A DNA stretch of 64,000 bases from Favolaschia claudopus (GCA_037176885.1 JAWWNJ010000006.1:558001-622000), one strand, 5' to 3'. Numbered from the stretch's first letter, positions 47,176 to 59,388 are shown. Notes: generated from the sequence alone by a model not told the origin. Numbers and translations are program-made.

Positions 47176-48832
47176 TTATATGTCAAGCTACATGCGGCAA
47201 TCGTTAGGTCTTGCCAGAGAACCTCCGAAGATCATTGGCTGTACAGCTCGCCCACTTCCAAGTCCTAGGAGGTCCAGGATCAAATCTATCAGCTAGTCCT
47301 TAACTGTACAGAGAATACGTATCGTACCTCTGCCGGAAATAGCACGTCTCCGAATACTAGTACTGTGTCAGTTAGATTGAATTGCATGATAAACATAGAA
47401 AGAAGCGCTGACCTGCACGGAGATTTGACAGTAAGTAAGACGGATGTCCGCACAAGGTGCAGTGCCGACTACCTGCCGATCACAGTGGGGCATCTTTGCA
47501 CACTCCCGCGGCGTTCAAACCGTCAAGAAGAAGAGATGAGTAGACGACTTTGTCACAAGAATCCTGTCGAACAGTGAACAGCAAGCGAAGGGCAGGTAGA
47601 CAGTCAACCACTTGACATAGGGTTTTGACATCGTCGTGAATGCCCTACTAAATCGAGACGGAAGTAAGGCACTGCCGCAAGTTACTATGTCATTTCAGTA
47701 GATTTGAGTTTGAGTAGCACTGGTTTAACATCAGATGCGGTCTAATTCGGTCGCCTTGCTTAATGCGCACATTTGAGATTGTTTTCCAGGATAATGACTT
47801 CACAAATCTATAGCTAGTAAAGGTGAGCTGAAAGTGTGAGGATGAACCAGGTAGTGGCGTCGAGGTGTGAGCATGTGGGTCCAGCTTACCAACTCCATTT
47901 GCGCTAAGTATGCCAATTAATCACCAGCTGAGCGGCTGAGGAGGTGAAGGGCAGCGAACGTAAAAACCCGCATTGTTTCTTCGGCGCTGCGTTTTTCCAG
48001 ATTGAATTGCTTCCACCGGGCCCGTAGTTGCATCGGGTAATCCAGCTAGCGTTGCCAAGCCCAAGTTGGTCAAGACCGAAACACAAAATAGTTCATCGCG
48101 GCCGGGTCACTGGATCGATACGATGCGGGTTTGATGGAAAATAGAGCGCTAGGAGGCACTGGGCCCCGACCGACCACCGCCGGCGTTTCAGAGACCCAGT
48201 TCGCCAGAGCGGAATCTGGATGGCGCGCTCAGCCTGTTTTGCGCGGTCGTCCCTTCGTCCCGCGAACGACGGAATGGACATGCAGCCGCTACGCGAGGTT
48301 TTCACTGATATGCCGCCCCGAAAACATTCGTAAGGAGTTCATTGACGAGTGCGTTGACCAGAGGGAAGCCAATGCGGCATGGATCATGGTGGTTGATATC
48401 AACTTGCGGCGTGACGGGTTACATCACGCTTAACAAATTGATGGTTAGGGATATTTGTGCATCCTGGACGAATTTGCACCATGAAAATGAATGGCGTTCG
48501 ATAACTGAGCATCGACTGAGCATTGACTCCTAGAGAAGAAATCCATCATTTTTAGACTTCAAATAAAATTCCTGGTTTGAAAATAAGTACTTAAGTAGTA
48601 CTGACCTGTACTGACGAGTTGGAGCCTCGGCTTGCTGGATAACTTGAAGCCTTTGCGGAAAAACAAATGCGGTTTGGAGTCGGGAGCCGTGGCAAGAACA
48701 TCAGTTGAAACCCACCAAGATGGTAACGTTCCGATTATGCATTCCGATACACTCAGCTAAGTACGCGCGATGCCATTCCAAGTCTATATAAACTAAAACA
48801 AAAATCAGGGTATTCCAGCAGCATACCAACCC
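47176..48832. other. intergenic, no supported gene
   Basis: 1.6 kb between the Lgt-like gene and the 3' end of the pseudokinase gene. The frame at 48131-48433 plus was considered and lacks any feature. Confidence 0.35.
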
Positions 48833-50704
48833 TCAGCTAGCAGTTGAGGGCAGATCGTCCTTAACGGGAACTGCAGCGGAAATGTCTGTGGTTGTAGGAG
48901 CTACGCTTTGCTCTCCAGACTCGCCAGTAATTGCTCCACCTGTGTTAGTCGAGGTGGTTTCACCGGTGTCTTTTTCAGACGGAGACTCATTCGGTGCTTC
49001 CGAACCCTCCACGGCGGGAAGACTTGCATGCGAAATCGTAGTCTCCGGCGGTTTGGAAGCCTCTACATCGGCTTCCGGCAATTTGGTTTCCGCAAGCGAT
49101 GTATCAGGAGCTGCCTCAGCCTGAGGGTCTGTGGGTGGATTTTCTATGGAATCCGCAAATGTCGATGATTCCGGTTCGACAGCTGGTTTTGTCACATCTG
49201 AGCTGTCTGCCTCATTGGTCTCCGCCCCCACCCCCGGCTCAGGTTCAGGTTCAGGCTTGAACTCAAGCAATGGCACTAAGTCTTCTGCCGGGCACGCTTT
49301 TTTCAAAAACTCGTGCTGAGAAACACAAATCATATAAGCGTCCCGTCAATGGTAGGGACCGTGATGTATTCATACCTCCAACAATTCGCCCATAGTTGCC
49401 CGCTGAGACACGTCCACGGCAAGACAATCCGATAAGAAGTCTTTCAGCTCGTCGGTCAAGGAATCCGGATCCTTCAGCTCCGGTGCGCCGTTAACGAGAA
49501 TGAGGAAGAGCACTTTCAGAGGCTCCTCCTGGGCATAGGGCGGCGCCCCATCGATCATTTCGACCATGGTGATACCCCAGGCCCAGACGTCGACTTCGAA
49601 CCCGTACTCTTTCCGTTTGATGACCTCTGGGGATGTCCAGTGAGTTTTGTCGACGGTGTATGGTGAGCGATTGGGGAGCGTCAGGGTGCTGACCATGGTT
49701 CGGCGTTTGGCTGCCTTGTCGGGAAGTTGTACAGAGAAGGCAAGGCCGGCTGGATACGTGTTACTTTCAAGATATGGCAAACGGCGAAAAATAATACGGA
49801 CTGATTTTCACGCGCCCCTTGTTGTCAATTATAACGGAATCTGAGCGCATATCCCTATGCATTATCAACTGACTGTGCAGATGTGAGAGGCCCTTGCAGA
49901 CCTGGAAGAAACAATCAAGAATAAGGCAGAAAAAAAATTGTCGAAACGTACCTCTACGCAGATGCGCGCAATGCGTTCCTCTGTGAATTTAGAGGTAGTC
50001 TTGGCGATGATATCGCCCAAGGAAACGCCAGTGCTCATGTACTCCGTAACAAGCCAAACCTCAGACTCCTCGACGAGATACAAATCGTAGAAGCTTATCA
50101 CATTCGGATGTGAAAGCATGTCGCGCATGAGGAATAGCTCGGTGATCAGCCGTTTTCCCGTGAATCTCTCCACCGGAGGCTCCAGAACATTCGACTTTAC
50201 CACCACGATCTCTCCCGTCCGCGCAGCGCGAGCAGTGTAGCTCGTTCGCCCCAGTCGATCGACGCTGAGGGCGTCGAGAATCTTGTAGGCGTTCCGCGGG
50301 TCGCTATCGCGACAGACGCGTCGCAGCTCTCCAATTATTTGGTCGTGCCAGAAGTACGCTTCCTCGAGCTCGTCCTCCTCGTCGTCTTGCTCGAAATCAT
50401 TCCCCTCGCCCTCCTCAGCTAGTTCCTCCGTTATCGTAACTTCTTCCCCGTCTGGTGAAGGACTCCGTACGGCTATCGCAGCCGCGTCATCCTCTTGACT
50501 CTCCGTGACTTCTTTCTGAGGTTTCTCCGGCTCCACAATCGTTATTTTCCGCGTACTTGTCGCATCGTCCACGGTCGCAAGAGCCTGAGATGAGTCGGAT
50601 GTCGTGCTGCCAGTGGTTAGCTGAGGGCTTGATTCGATGGATTGAGGCTCAGATTCTTTAGCATCGTCCACAACAGTCTCGACATCAGGCGCTTCAGTGG
50701 ACAT
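48833..50704 (-). CDS. STE20/PAK-like kinase, probably catalytically inactive
   Basis: The start at 50704 (MSTEAPDVETVVDD) is preferred to 50839 because it opens the acidic, disordered N-terminus directly. The kinase domain begins after an acidic run, with YKILDALSVDRLGRTSYTAR, where the glycine-rich loop is degenerate, and GEIVVVKSN, which keeps the lysine. ELFLMRDMLSHPNVISFYDL and VWLVTEYMSTGVSLGDII follow. The catalytic loop reads HRDMRSDSV, keeping Asp but with Ser where Asn should bind Mg. The DFG position reads YPAGLAF. The C-lobe is normal: THWTSPEVIKRKEYGFEVDV, WAWGITMVEMIDGAPPYAQE, SQRATMGELLEHEFLKKACP. A proline/glutamate-rich disordered tail ends at 48833. Loss of DFG, of the Mg-binding Asn and of the Gly loop suggests a pseudokinase scaffold. 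The PAG reading sits next to an intron whose phase does not join cleanly, so a sequence error there is possible. Confidence 0.75.
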
Positions 50705-51334
50705 CGTCGTTGATTTTTGCGGTGGGTATCTGGACGCTGGCAACGCGTTAAGTAGCTGTCGGCTAATTACAGCTTCGCCTTCGGCAACGATCAATTCGGG
50801 GCGCGTGGCCGAAAGCTTTGGAAAGTAACACAGCATCACCTTGGTTCAACAGCAGTTCAATTCAAGTTCAATTCGCCTATCAGACTTCGCATGATTTGCT
50901 GTATTAACAGCAGTAAGTTCTACGCAAGAGAGCATCGGATCCTGTGAAAACAGGAAATAAAGAGGGATTCTGTAAGAATTTCGAGATGAATTTAGTTCAA
51001 CCTGGGCCCGATTGTGGGTAAATCGTCCGGAAGAGTATAATTTCTGAAATGGATCAGTACAGGAATCCCACTGGAATCCCTCGCGATCGAAGAGAATTAT
51101 TGATCCATCAAATGATTGAATTTCTGAGAACCAATGGGTCGAAAATATTTTTAACGCACTGGATGCAACACAAACGCAGAAAAAAGTCACGCCTTGCCAT
51201 AGAGAGCCTCTGAGGCCTACTGGAGCTCGACTGTAGCAACATGCTGATTTCGGCACGAAGACTTGTTCAACTACTGCTACTACTACCGCCGATGATACAA
51301 AAATTTCTTTGCTGCATATTTCCAGCTTGCGACT
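50705..51334. other. intergenic, no supported gene
   Basis: Promoter side of the pseudokinase gene and 3' side of the small hydrophilic protein gene. A frame at 50846-51256 minus has no recognisable content. Confidence 0.35.
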
Positions 51335-51711
51335 TCAAGCCTCAACATCTTTCGTCTCCGTTCCATATTGCTCCAGTCCCAGCTTCTCGCGTTTCCGTCC
51401 CGGCTGACCCCCGTGTCTCAACTCCTTCGCCGACATCCCGGATCCGGGCTGACCCATGCTTTCGTGCATATCCTTCGAAGTCGCTCCAGGGAGCTCATAC
51501 TGGCCAGCCTGTTCGCCCTCCTCGGCCATCGCATTCTTATTGACGTATGTACCAATGGTGACAGGTGCGGCTTGCGGTTGCTGCCCTAAATTTTCGGGTG
51601 AACTGGAAATTATTTCCAAGTAAAAACAAACACTATACCTGACGGCCGCCCCTCGACGATACCCTGGTCTGATATATCGCTCGCGTTTTTGTAGTTCTGG
51701 CTTCCAGACAT
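51335..51711 (-). CDS. small hydrophilic protein of unknown function
   Basis: A protein of about 107 residues in two exons: MSGSQNYKNASDISDQGIVE from 51711, one intron (about 51588-51640, gtatag...tttag), then GQQPQAAPVTIGTYVNKNAM and a Gly/Gln/Lys/Glu-rich remainder (HESMGQPGSGMSAKELRHGG, QPGRKREKLGLEQYGTETKD) ending at 51335. No signal peptide, membrane segment or cysteine. Composition and length resemble small hydrophilic, possibly stress-related proteins found across fungi, but I do not know a function. The frame is clean and the splice sites are canonical. Confidence 0.6.
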
Positions 51712-52138
51712 GACTGTGTTGTTGGGAAGAGTAATTCGTCTTCGCGAGTCCTTTATAACTATTGCAGAGATGGAGATGAATGGATGACATCAAGTCTGAG
51801 CTCACTGTTGGGAAGTTCGGGTTGAAAAATCAAGCGGAGAGCTCAGATATGACTCAGATGTTAGTTCATGTGAAGTTACGCCGGATTGGCTCGCCCTTCG
51901 GTTGCAAAGTTCATGAACTCAGGCCTCTGAGCGATACGTCACGGTTGTACATGGAGAACGCGGCGCGAAAGAAAAGTTTAGGCCGACTCAGATTGATGTG
52001 AGTTCCTCGTTTAATTTTCGTAGATGAAAATTCAATGACTTACCTGAAACTTTCACGAAATCCGCGTAGATGAACGGATCGCTACTTCCAACTCCTGCTA
52101 TACGCACATCCAAATGCAGGAATTAGGAATCGTGTTAA

Positions 52139-52534
52139 TTAGGGCCTGATCGGGTGCCTCCGAATCTGGTTCCAGATTTTTTGGACCCCGAGCTTTCCCA
52201 CCCAATTGCGTCTCTAAATTCCCATAGAAGGTTTGGTTTATGGCTAAAAAGATACTTTCCGGTTGAAGAGTGGTGAAATGTCGAGAGAGCAAATCAAATT
52301 GAACATTCTGAACTTGCGATCGGAATATTCTGGTTCAACTGCAGAATGTATACATCTCTTGCACTTGTAATTTTTCGGCCACTCTCGCTCCATAGAATTC
52401 AAAAATCGGTACAAATTACTCTATATAGCATAGTTTAGTGACGAATGATGTCCAGAAAGGGCACAACAGGACCACTTCTTTCAGGTTCTGGAAGGTTTTC
52501 GGCCGAAATTCTGGTGCACCCGATCAGGCCCTAA
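52139..52534. mobile_element. MITE-like element with TTAGGGCCTGATCGGGTGC ends
   Basis: TTAGGGCCTGATCGGGTGC at 52139 is the exact reverse complement of GCACCCGATCAGGCCCTAA ending at 52534. The 396-bp element is AT-rich inside and has no coding frame. A target-site duplication cannot be settled because the ends themselves contain TTA/TAA. The size and perfect 19-bp ends are typical of a non-autonomous DNA transposon. Confidence 0.65.
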
Positions 52535-53323
52535 CTGATCCGCTGATCCTCTCGTGATGGCGCATCAAACGTCTCATTCCTTCCTTTACCTACGATAATG
52601 GTCTGTGCGGCCTGAGAAAGATATGAGCGAGGGGACTGAATAGACGCGAAGAAGCATGACAGGATTGTTGAATTTCCAAGTTCGAGATAAGCACATCGGA
52701 CACCTGACGACCCAAGTGTTGTTTGTGGATCAGTTGCCTAAAACTTGCCAAATTCGCCTTCAATTATCCGAGGGCTATCTTTCATCACCAGGTCTACAGT
52801 ATACAGTCAGCTATTGATTATCTCCAAATTGAAAAACAACTCACGGACGGATAAGCACGGCCAATATCAGTCCGTTATCGAGGCGAACGGCGCACTCAGG
52901 CTGATAAACTTCCCAACCGTGAATCAAGACTACTTCAGGCTAGCTTGCGGAAGTCGACTTCCATAGTCCGTAAATGACCGAGGTAGTATGTTACCGACTT
53001 GAGTGCAGTGATAACGGAGGATGCGCAAGCCAGAATGACAAGTTTGAGCCTTTCGAGCTTGAAGAAGTAATCCTCCAGGTTCAAGACAATATGCGTGTAC
53101 CGAAAACAGTAAACGTGGACCTTCACGGACGTCGATACTTTCGGCAATGCATAGCGAAGAGGCCTGAACCAGAACACGCCCGGAAAATCGGCAAGCCGAT
53201 GGCCTGGACGAGAATATGCTTGACAGAATCAGACAAACCCATCCTTCCGCCAAGCTTTGTTCCAAACCTGACAAAAGGCACTCGAGACGAGGGGGTATCC
53301 ACTGCTGTTCCTTCAAATATATG
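52535..53323. other. intergenic, no supported gene
   Basis: Plus-strand frame 52974-53477 (167 codons) and minus-strand frame 52930-53316 overlap here; neither has a domain or splice pattern I can support. Confidence 0.3.
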
Positions 53324-54244
53324 CTATTTACAAGTCCGAATGATAAAGTTCGATCTCAAGACATCGGACGCGGTGCGGGCCCGGCCGCTAACAAAGACTC
53401 CAGCTGTTGTGCGTGCGATGAGCGTCAACAACCTCGAGATGAAGAGGAACTCCTCGTACGTGTTCCAGCACCTCTGAGCCTCTTGACGGCGCGTCAATAT
53501 CTGCTTCGTCATCTGCTGATTTTGAATCCAGTTCTGCTGCGGACGATGATGCAATCTGGGATAGGTGAGTTCACGAGGGCGGGCGATAAAACGATGTCGA
53601 TGGACCGAGTGCTCATGAATTGACAGACCAAGAGCAGACTCACAGGTTCGCGCTTGGCAGTTGGCACTTGTTGTCGTTTGGACCCATTTCCAGCTTCCCT
53701 GGACGCAGCGCTGGCTGCACCCGCAAACGGTTCCTCCCTCGGTACAATGTCGATAAGAAAGTCAAACTGGTCTGACTTCGTCAATGCCTTTGCAATGTCG
53801 GCGCGAGACAATGTTCGGCGTTTATTCGAGTCGGCGATGATGAACGCTCGTGCGGTGATTTCCGCAATGAATACTGGCATGATAAGGCAGGAACACATAA
53901 AAATATGCAAGGCACTCACTCTCGCACGCTTTGCAGAATAAAATAGGTGCTGCAGGGGCAGCCGGAGCTGTAGCCAATCGAGATGCAGGGTGGATTGCGC
54001 AGGTGACATACCATCAGCAGCGATCATCTTGGATTGTTTGACTCAAAATGGTTGAAAACGTGAAAATAGGCGCACTTTCACGTCTGGGTCACTCTTCATG
54101 ACTTTCTTAATCCTGGCGAGCGGCAACGGGGGGGTGTCGATAATCCGGGGTTTCTTGCTCGGCTGCATCAATCTGTCTCTGCCAAAACGAGCGTAAAAAG
54201 TCGTTTAATGGCTCGCCCGTCTGGACGTAGGGTTGGGTAGCCAT
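53324..54244 (-). CDS. hap5: CCAAT-binding factor subunit C (Hap5/NF-YC)
   Basis: Histone-fold subunit of the heterotrimeric CCAAT-binding transcription factor, pairing with Hap3/NF-YB and recruiting Hap2. The start at 54244 gives [20 protein letters not shown] and [16 protein letters not shown]. Then [33 protein letters not shown] and [20 protein letters not shown] with [28 protein letters not shown] complete the histone fold and the Hap5 signature. Introns lie at about 54016-54061, 53947-54002 and 53882-53930. A run of seven C (7 G on plus, 54128-54134) appears one base too long: as written the first exon stops after HPPVAARQD. The C-terminal part is Gln-rich in one frame ([13 protein letters not shown]) and its end is uncertain; 53324 is the last in-frame stop reached. 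Confidence 0.8.
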
Positions 54245-54904
54245 TGACCGTTCGGGTGCGAGAGAGAAAGAGCCTGAGGACGATCTGTTGCCTTTATTTG
54301 GCAACGGCCTTAGCCTGTTACCCGATTTGGGTAGCAACCGTTGTCCGCATTCAACACGGGGTCTAGACTCTCGCCTCTGTTCCGTTTTTACCTGCAGCTT
54401 GCCTCCGCCGACCTTGGGGCCGTGGTCAGGATGGTGGATTGTACGCCTCGGGAGAAGGCTCAGTATTATGAGTAGGGGCTCCGGTACGGTCACTCTCCTC
54501 CATGCCGAAAAGGTAGCGGGATCCCGAGATGATTCCTCGTATTCAGACTTCCCAGCTCCGAGGCTCTCGAGTCTTGCTGCAGGTGCATAAACACCTGAGT
54601 CGGCCCAACAACCCGGTCTACGAATCAGCTTGATATCATTTCACCACTTTCTCTCAAAAGATCAAGTGATTCAACTCATCCTGAGAATGACAGGCTTCAA
54701 GCTCGTGTCAAATAAGTATTTCGATATAGATGGTAGCTTGCGGTAGAATACACGAATGCAATAAGTATACAGTGCGGCGCGAGATAGCGGAGATGCAGGT
54801 GAGAGTCTGAGAGTGAGAATGCGTATCGTAAAAGAAGACGTGTCCAGCTGACGCGCCATCGCCCGCATCAGTGCAGTGGCGGCTAGCCTCGTAGTCCATC
54901 AGAC
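54245..54904. other. intergenic, no supported gene
   Basis: Upstream region of the Hap5 gene and downstream region of the DUF6593-like gene. Confidence 0.35.
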
Positions 54905-55625
54905 TTAGAGGTTATACTGCTGGATATGACGCATGACAATGAACGAAGCCAGAATTTCTGGTGTTCCATGCATAAGATGACAAGAGCCATATGCAAGATA
55001 GCACAAACTTACCAAGAGTAAGATGTGCGAATGCTTCGTATATCGTCAGGTTGTTACCCGAGACGCCATAGGCACGGACATCCGCCGGCTTCAGGTCATA
55101 ATGCGCGACAAGGAAGTTGTCCGCGTTCGTGCACTGCGCCATGAGCGGCTAGAACTACAAGGAAGATACAAGGGGAGCTCACAGTCCATTCTTGACCCTC
55201 CACGCTTCGGTTCACCCACTTGTATTCACGTCCATCCGAACACAAGAACTTGCGAGATAACGACCTGTGATGATGCTGCGGGATAAGCGACCGCCCTTCC
55301 TAGCAGCTTATCTACGGCCCACGTACCGCCCAAACAAAGACGTTTTGCGAAGATACCGCACCATTGGGATCGTCACTGTGCCTGCGGCGTGCATGAAAGA
55401 CATGTTGCCCAAGGTCCCATCAGGCAAGAACTCGAGTATGGCGGAGGGGGTGTGTTGAATGGGCTGTGAGTCGCGATGGCGTGAAGAGCGACGGTTCATG
55501 CTGTATATCATGACGGCGCTACTGCCCCGACCGTTGAGGAGCGGTCGCGACATGAAAGAAGAGGCGGTCGTAGATATCGTCAAAGTCAGAGGAAGTGTGG
55601 GCGCCAGTTCGATCTTCAAAGACAT
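54905..55625 (-). CDS. DUF6593-like small basidiomycete protein
   Basis: Around 195 residues in four exons. MSLKIELAPTLPLTLTISTT begins at 55625; then SSAVMIYSMNRRSSRHRD and ILEFLPDGTLGNMSFMHAAG, an intron, SLSRKFLCSDGREYKWVNRS and VEGQEWT, an intron, CTNADNFLVAHYDLKPADVR and NNLTIYEAFAHLTL, and a last exon EILASFIVMRHIQQYNL with stop at 54905. The layout (N-terminal beta strands, a short W-containing strand pair EYKW...EW, then a Y-x-L...EF/L strand and a helix near the C-terminus) fits the DUF6593 family, which is abundant in Agaricomycetes and has no known function. All junctions are in phase and canonical, so the gene seems intact. Confidence 0.6.
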
Positions 55626-58600
55626 AGGGAAGAGGGCCTTGCAGCATGAAAGTTGGGGGTTGAAAGAGCCCTTGTACGACAGCTTTGGGTTCCTTTATAC
55701 TCTTGAGAGCATCACGAATGTCACAAAGGGATTAAGCGCGGTCATAGTACCGAGGCTTCGTGAGACAGCCTGGAAGTGATTTTGCAGCACGATGTGACAA
55801 GAAGCGCGCTAATTCCCGATGCGGATTGGTTGACTCCCGCAACCAAGATGCCGGTGACTGAGGCACAAAGGGGCCGGCTTATGACTTACGACACCGCTTT
55901 CGACCGTTGATGTGTATCTGCTTCCCTAGAATCTGGAATATCAATCGGAAATTACTGAGTAACGGGAGACACACGAGCTCGGCTTCCCCACAATTTGAAA
56001 AGTATATCGGCCCAACAGGCCCGAAGGTGGAAATAGACAGGAATGAGTGGTCGTGGGGAGAAAATCAAGAGACAACTTGTGGTTGTGTGCAAAAACGCCT
56101 AGGAAAAGAACGGAAAAGGACCTCCGCAGTCGGTGCCTCAGAATTGGGAAAGTTGCCTGGAGGAGCAAGAAGGACCAAGGCTTGAGCCTTGAGGGAGACC
56201 GAGCGCCTGCTCTGGAGAAGCATGATGAAATCAATCATGAACAAGTCAACAACCAAAACGCCGGCTGCGTCGCGTAATGGCAAGCGTGACGCGCCCATTT
56301 ACTTCCTTTTGCATCCGTGGAAGGATCGACCGGAGTCAGATTTGGCGCCACAAAATTTAGGGGTACCACCGACAGTGCTACGCGCAAAATTGCGAGAGGC
56401 TTGTTACTCGGGGAAACGGTCCGCAACTTAAAACCCAACTCCATCAGCGACTTCTGACGCGGCGTCTAGATTGCTGACCCGAACCGGCTGCTAGCACCTC
56501 TTGGTCAACCTCGTTATCGCGGAACCAAAACAAAAAAATCAGCTGATTGAAGGCAAGGATTCAACGAAAACACAGCCAGGTGACCAACCAAGGCCGTCGT
56601 CGCCCGCGAAGATTTGAATGGTTCTGGCTGGGCGGGTACTCACCGAGATTAAAAAAAGTGCGTGAGCCCAGGAACGGTCTCATGACCATGGAAAATACCG
56701 CCGTTGGCGGTGATATTCAATGCGTGTTGTCAGCTTCAGGTCGTACGACGCACAGGTGTGCGGGCACATGGAACAGCGAACGGCATTTTGCGGCAGCGGA
56801 CGTCGCAACTATCCTGATGCCCAGCTGACAGTGTTCGAGAACTTTTTGTGAGAGATGGTTTCGGTGGAAGAGCGTTCATGAATCGGCGCTCACCTTCGTA
56901 ATCCCACGATTAGGCTGTTCGAGCGTTACATGCAAACACACATCTGGGTTCTCGAATACTCGCCTATGAGTTGGGAAAGAAGTGGCATGAGAACGAGACG
57001 TTGAGATTCGGAAATTCCACTGGCATTCCCCTCAAATGAATCCCGGAGGCCTGAGTCCCAATTGCGGCATTTCCGTTTAATTGTGTAGTGATCGTGTCAC
57101 CAAACTCGCATAGATTGTCGGCTGCTCATGGAAGATCTGGTGCCGGCAATGAGAAGCAGATATATATTCAGCCACAGAAAACCTTACTTTCAAGTGAAGC
57201 CACTCGATGCGCATGCGTGCAGCTCCCTGAGCGTTCGTCAGGGACCTAAACGTCCGTCTGTTCACCGCGTGTAGACAGAGCGAAGACGCGTAGTATCGAC
57301 GCACCGCAAGGCTCCGGACCAGAGTTGTGCGCCGCAGGAGGCCGCTCGTCCGGGAATATCACTGACAGTTACCACCAGAACGTTCATGGAACCGACGAGG
57401 ACCGAGACAAACGGGACATGTGTATGAAACCTGAGGAAGGAATTTGTTCTCGTGAGGCACGTTCTGTGCTAACGGCCAATCAACATAACTCTAGCTGTGG
57501 ATGTAAACCATCCCGACTTGATCGTGAGCCCAGTCGAAAGGAACATATGCATGACAGCTGGAATAGGTTGGGCTCTGTGGCGATATATGGATGAAGGTGG
57601 CACCACCAAGGGTCACAAATGTCGCCTGCTACGCCGCTGCGCCATGAAATGGCTCTACCTCATTGAAGGCCGTTAACAGGAAATTGGATCTGGGGCGTTT
57701 CGATGAAACGCATACCTTCAATTTCCTTGGTAGGTTTCAGTTTCTCGAGATCCTTCTCCGGTCGTGAATCCACGGCAGGGCCCGAAGTAGCCGGTAAATC
57801 ATGACTTCGCCCGCAACTTCGAGTCTTCGACTATAGCATGTGCTCCTTCAATTCATTAGCGGATCTGCTCCATCCGAAGCAGCAGATACATACCGGCAGA
57901 AGGGCATTTTCATAAGCAATGAGTGTGGTAAATGCCTACTCTTCTACCGCCTAGCTGTTGGTGCGCTTCCGGGGAGTTCCCGAGTGAACCTTCACCAATC
58001 TCGCATGGAAGACTGGAACAGAAAAGAGGGCTGCTTTGCCACCGGAAGGTGCGAGGACGTAGAGTGTTCGAATTCTTATGAATTGACGATTGAAAGGTTG
58101 AAGGCATCCCGTGTGCAAGGTTGCAGACTTGTCCCGACAATACCATTGTACCAACCCGATGGTACGCGAAGCGGCGAAGACTTTTTGAGAATCATTTCTG
58201 TGTGCTGGTATGTAGTGAGCTGGCAGCTACAACGAGTTCTACCCCGCTAACCTTCCCCAGAAACCGGTCAAAGTTGGTAATTCGGGGTTTCGGAGCGATA
58301 GACAAGACTGCCCAAAATTCGGCGACTGAATCGGTCTCCGCTCGGGCTCGCCAATTGCAGAAACGAAGATGACTGACAGCCTACCTTGCCTGCAAAAACC
58401 CTATGTTGGTAGCAGAGCCGCTTGGAGGCCAATCGAGGGGTAGTCGTTGTCAAGTCGAGGAGGATGATCATGTTGGGAGGATGACTCGGTGTTGACGCGT
58501 TACGTCATGCATCATGTGATTTACGCGTTGCGTCACAAATCAGTCACACTCTCTGCTCCTCACCTCACCCCACTCAACCGTTGTACCAGTTCGTTTGGCT

Positions 58601-58710
58601 TGCAACTGGGAAAAACCCCATGTTTCTCTTGAACATGGTGTCAGTAGGTTTAGATCTCTTCAGTTGAGGACGCAGTTCATTCGTTTAGTAGAATTTCGGT
58701 TTGAAATTTT
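55626..58710. other. 3-kb stretch without a confident gene
   Basis: Read on both strands. Frames such as 57840-58250 plus (136 codons, several cysteines) and 55941-56234 minus have no domain, signal peptide or supporting splice sites. No RNA gene or array was found. It may be a gene-poor, element-rich spacer next to the hAT-like MITE. Confidence 0.35.
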
Positions 58711-59388
58711 AGTGCTGGCCATAAATACGATACGATACGAATTTTCCGTATCGTATTCATATTCAAACATATTCTGAAATTCTAAATACGCCAGGGGCGT
58801 ATCGTATTTGTAGTGTATCGTATTCATATTCATAGCGGCTGAATATGAATATATTATGAATATATTTGAATATATTCTCTCACCTGAAACTTACTATAGC
58901 AGGCACATTAACCAAGTCAAATAGGCGTTCAATATGCTTGATTATCATTCATATTCTGTCCATTGAATGTTCTGAATGACCTGCACTGTATAAAAGGTCA
59001 AATTTCAACATGGGACGGCTCGGAGACCAAGGATGCCGGTATGGAATGCTATCCGAGATGCCCGAGAGACTGGTCGGATCTATGCCGAATGGCTCGGAAG
59101 ACCACGGGAGGCTGATTGTCGTATTCAGGGCTGATATAGACCGATGATTACCCCGAAAATCTCGGCCGGGAGGCACTGCCGAGGGGCCAAATCACGCCGC
59201 AGTGGTATTCAAACGTATTCAAATATATTCGAGTACGCTATGGCCGTATCGTATTCGTATCCATATTCTGGCATATTCATATTCAACCGTATTCATATTC
59301 AGTGAAGGGTTCGAGCACCGTATCGTATTCATATTTATTTGAATATATTCAGAATATATTTTTTCGTATCGTATTTATGGCCAGCACT
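58711..59388. mobile_element. hAT-like MITE rich in GTATCGTATT/ATTCATATTC repeats
   Basis: The left end AGTGCTGGCCATAAATACGA (58711) is the reverse complement of the right end TCGTATTTATGGCCAGCACT (finishing 59388), giving inverted ends of about 25 bp that continue into GATACGA. The outer 200 bp on each side consist of irregular copies of CGTATCGTATTCATATTC and GAATATATTC in both orientations, able to pair within and between arms. The central 150 bp (about 58990-59190) is not repetitive. The AGTGCTGGCC-type end recalls hAT elements, but a clear 8-bp target duplication is not visible (flanks gaaatttt and agtttgaa). No transposase is present. Confidence 0.7.

Noticed and set aside
48131..48433. 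100-codon plus-strand gene
   Set aside because: No feature supports it, and the surrounding 1.6 kb shows no gene structure.
52974..53477. 167-codon plus-strand gene opposite the hap5 3' end
   Set aside because: It overlaps another open frame on the opposite strand, has no domain and no promoter or intron evidence.
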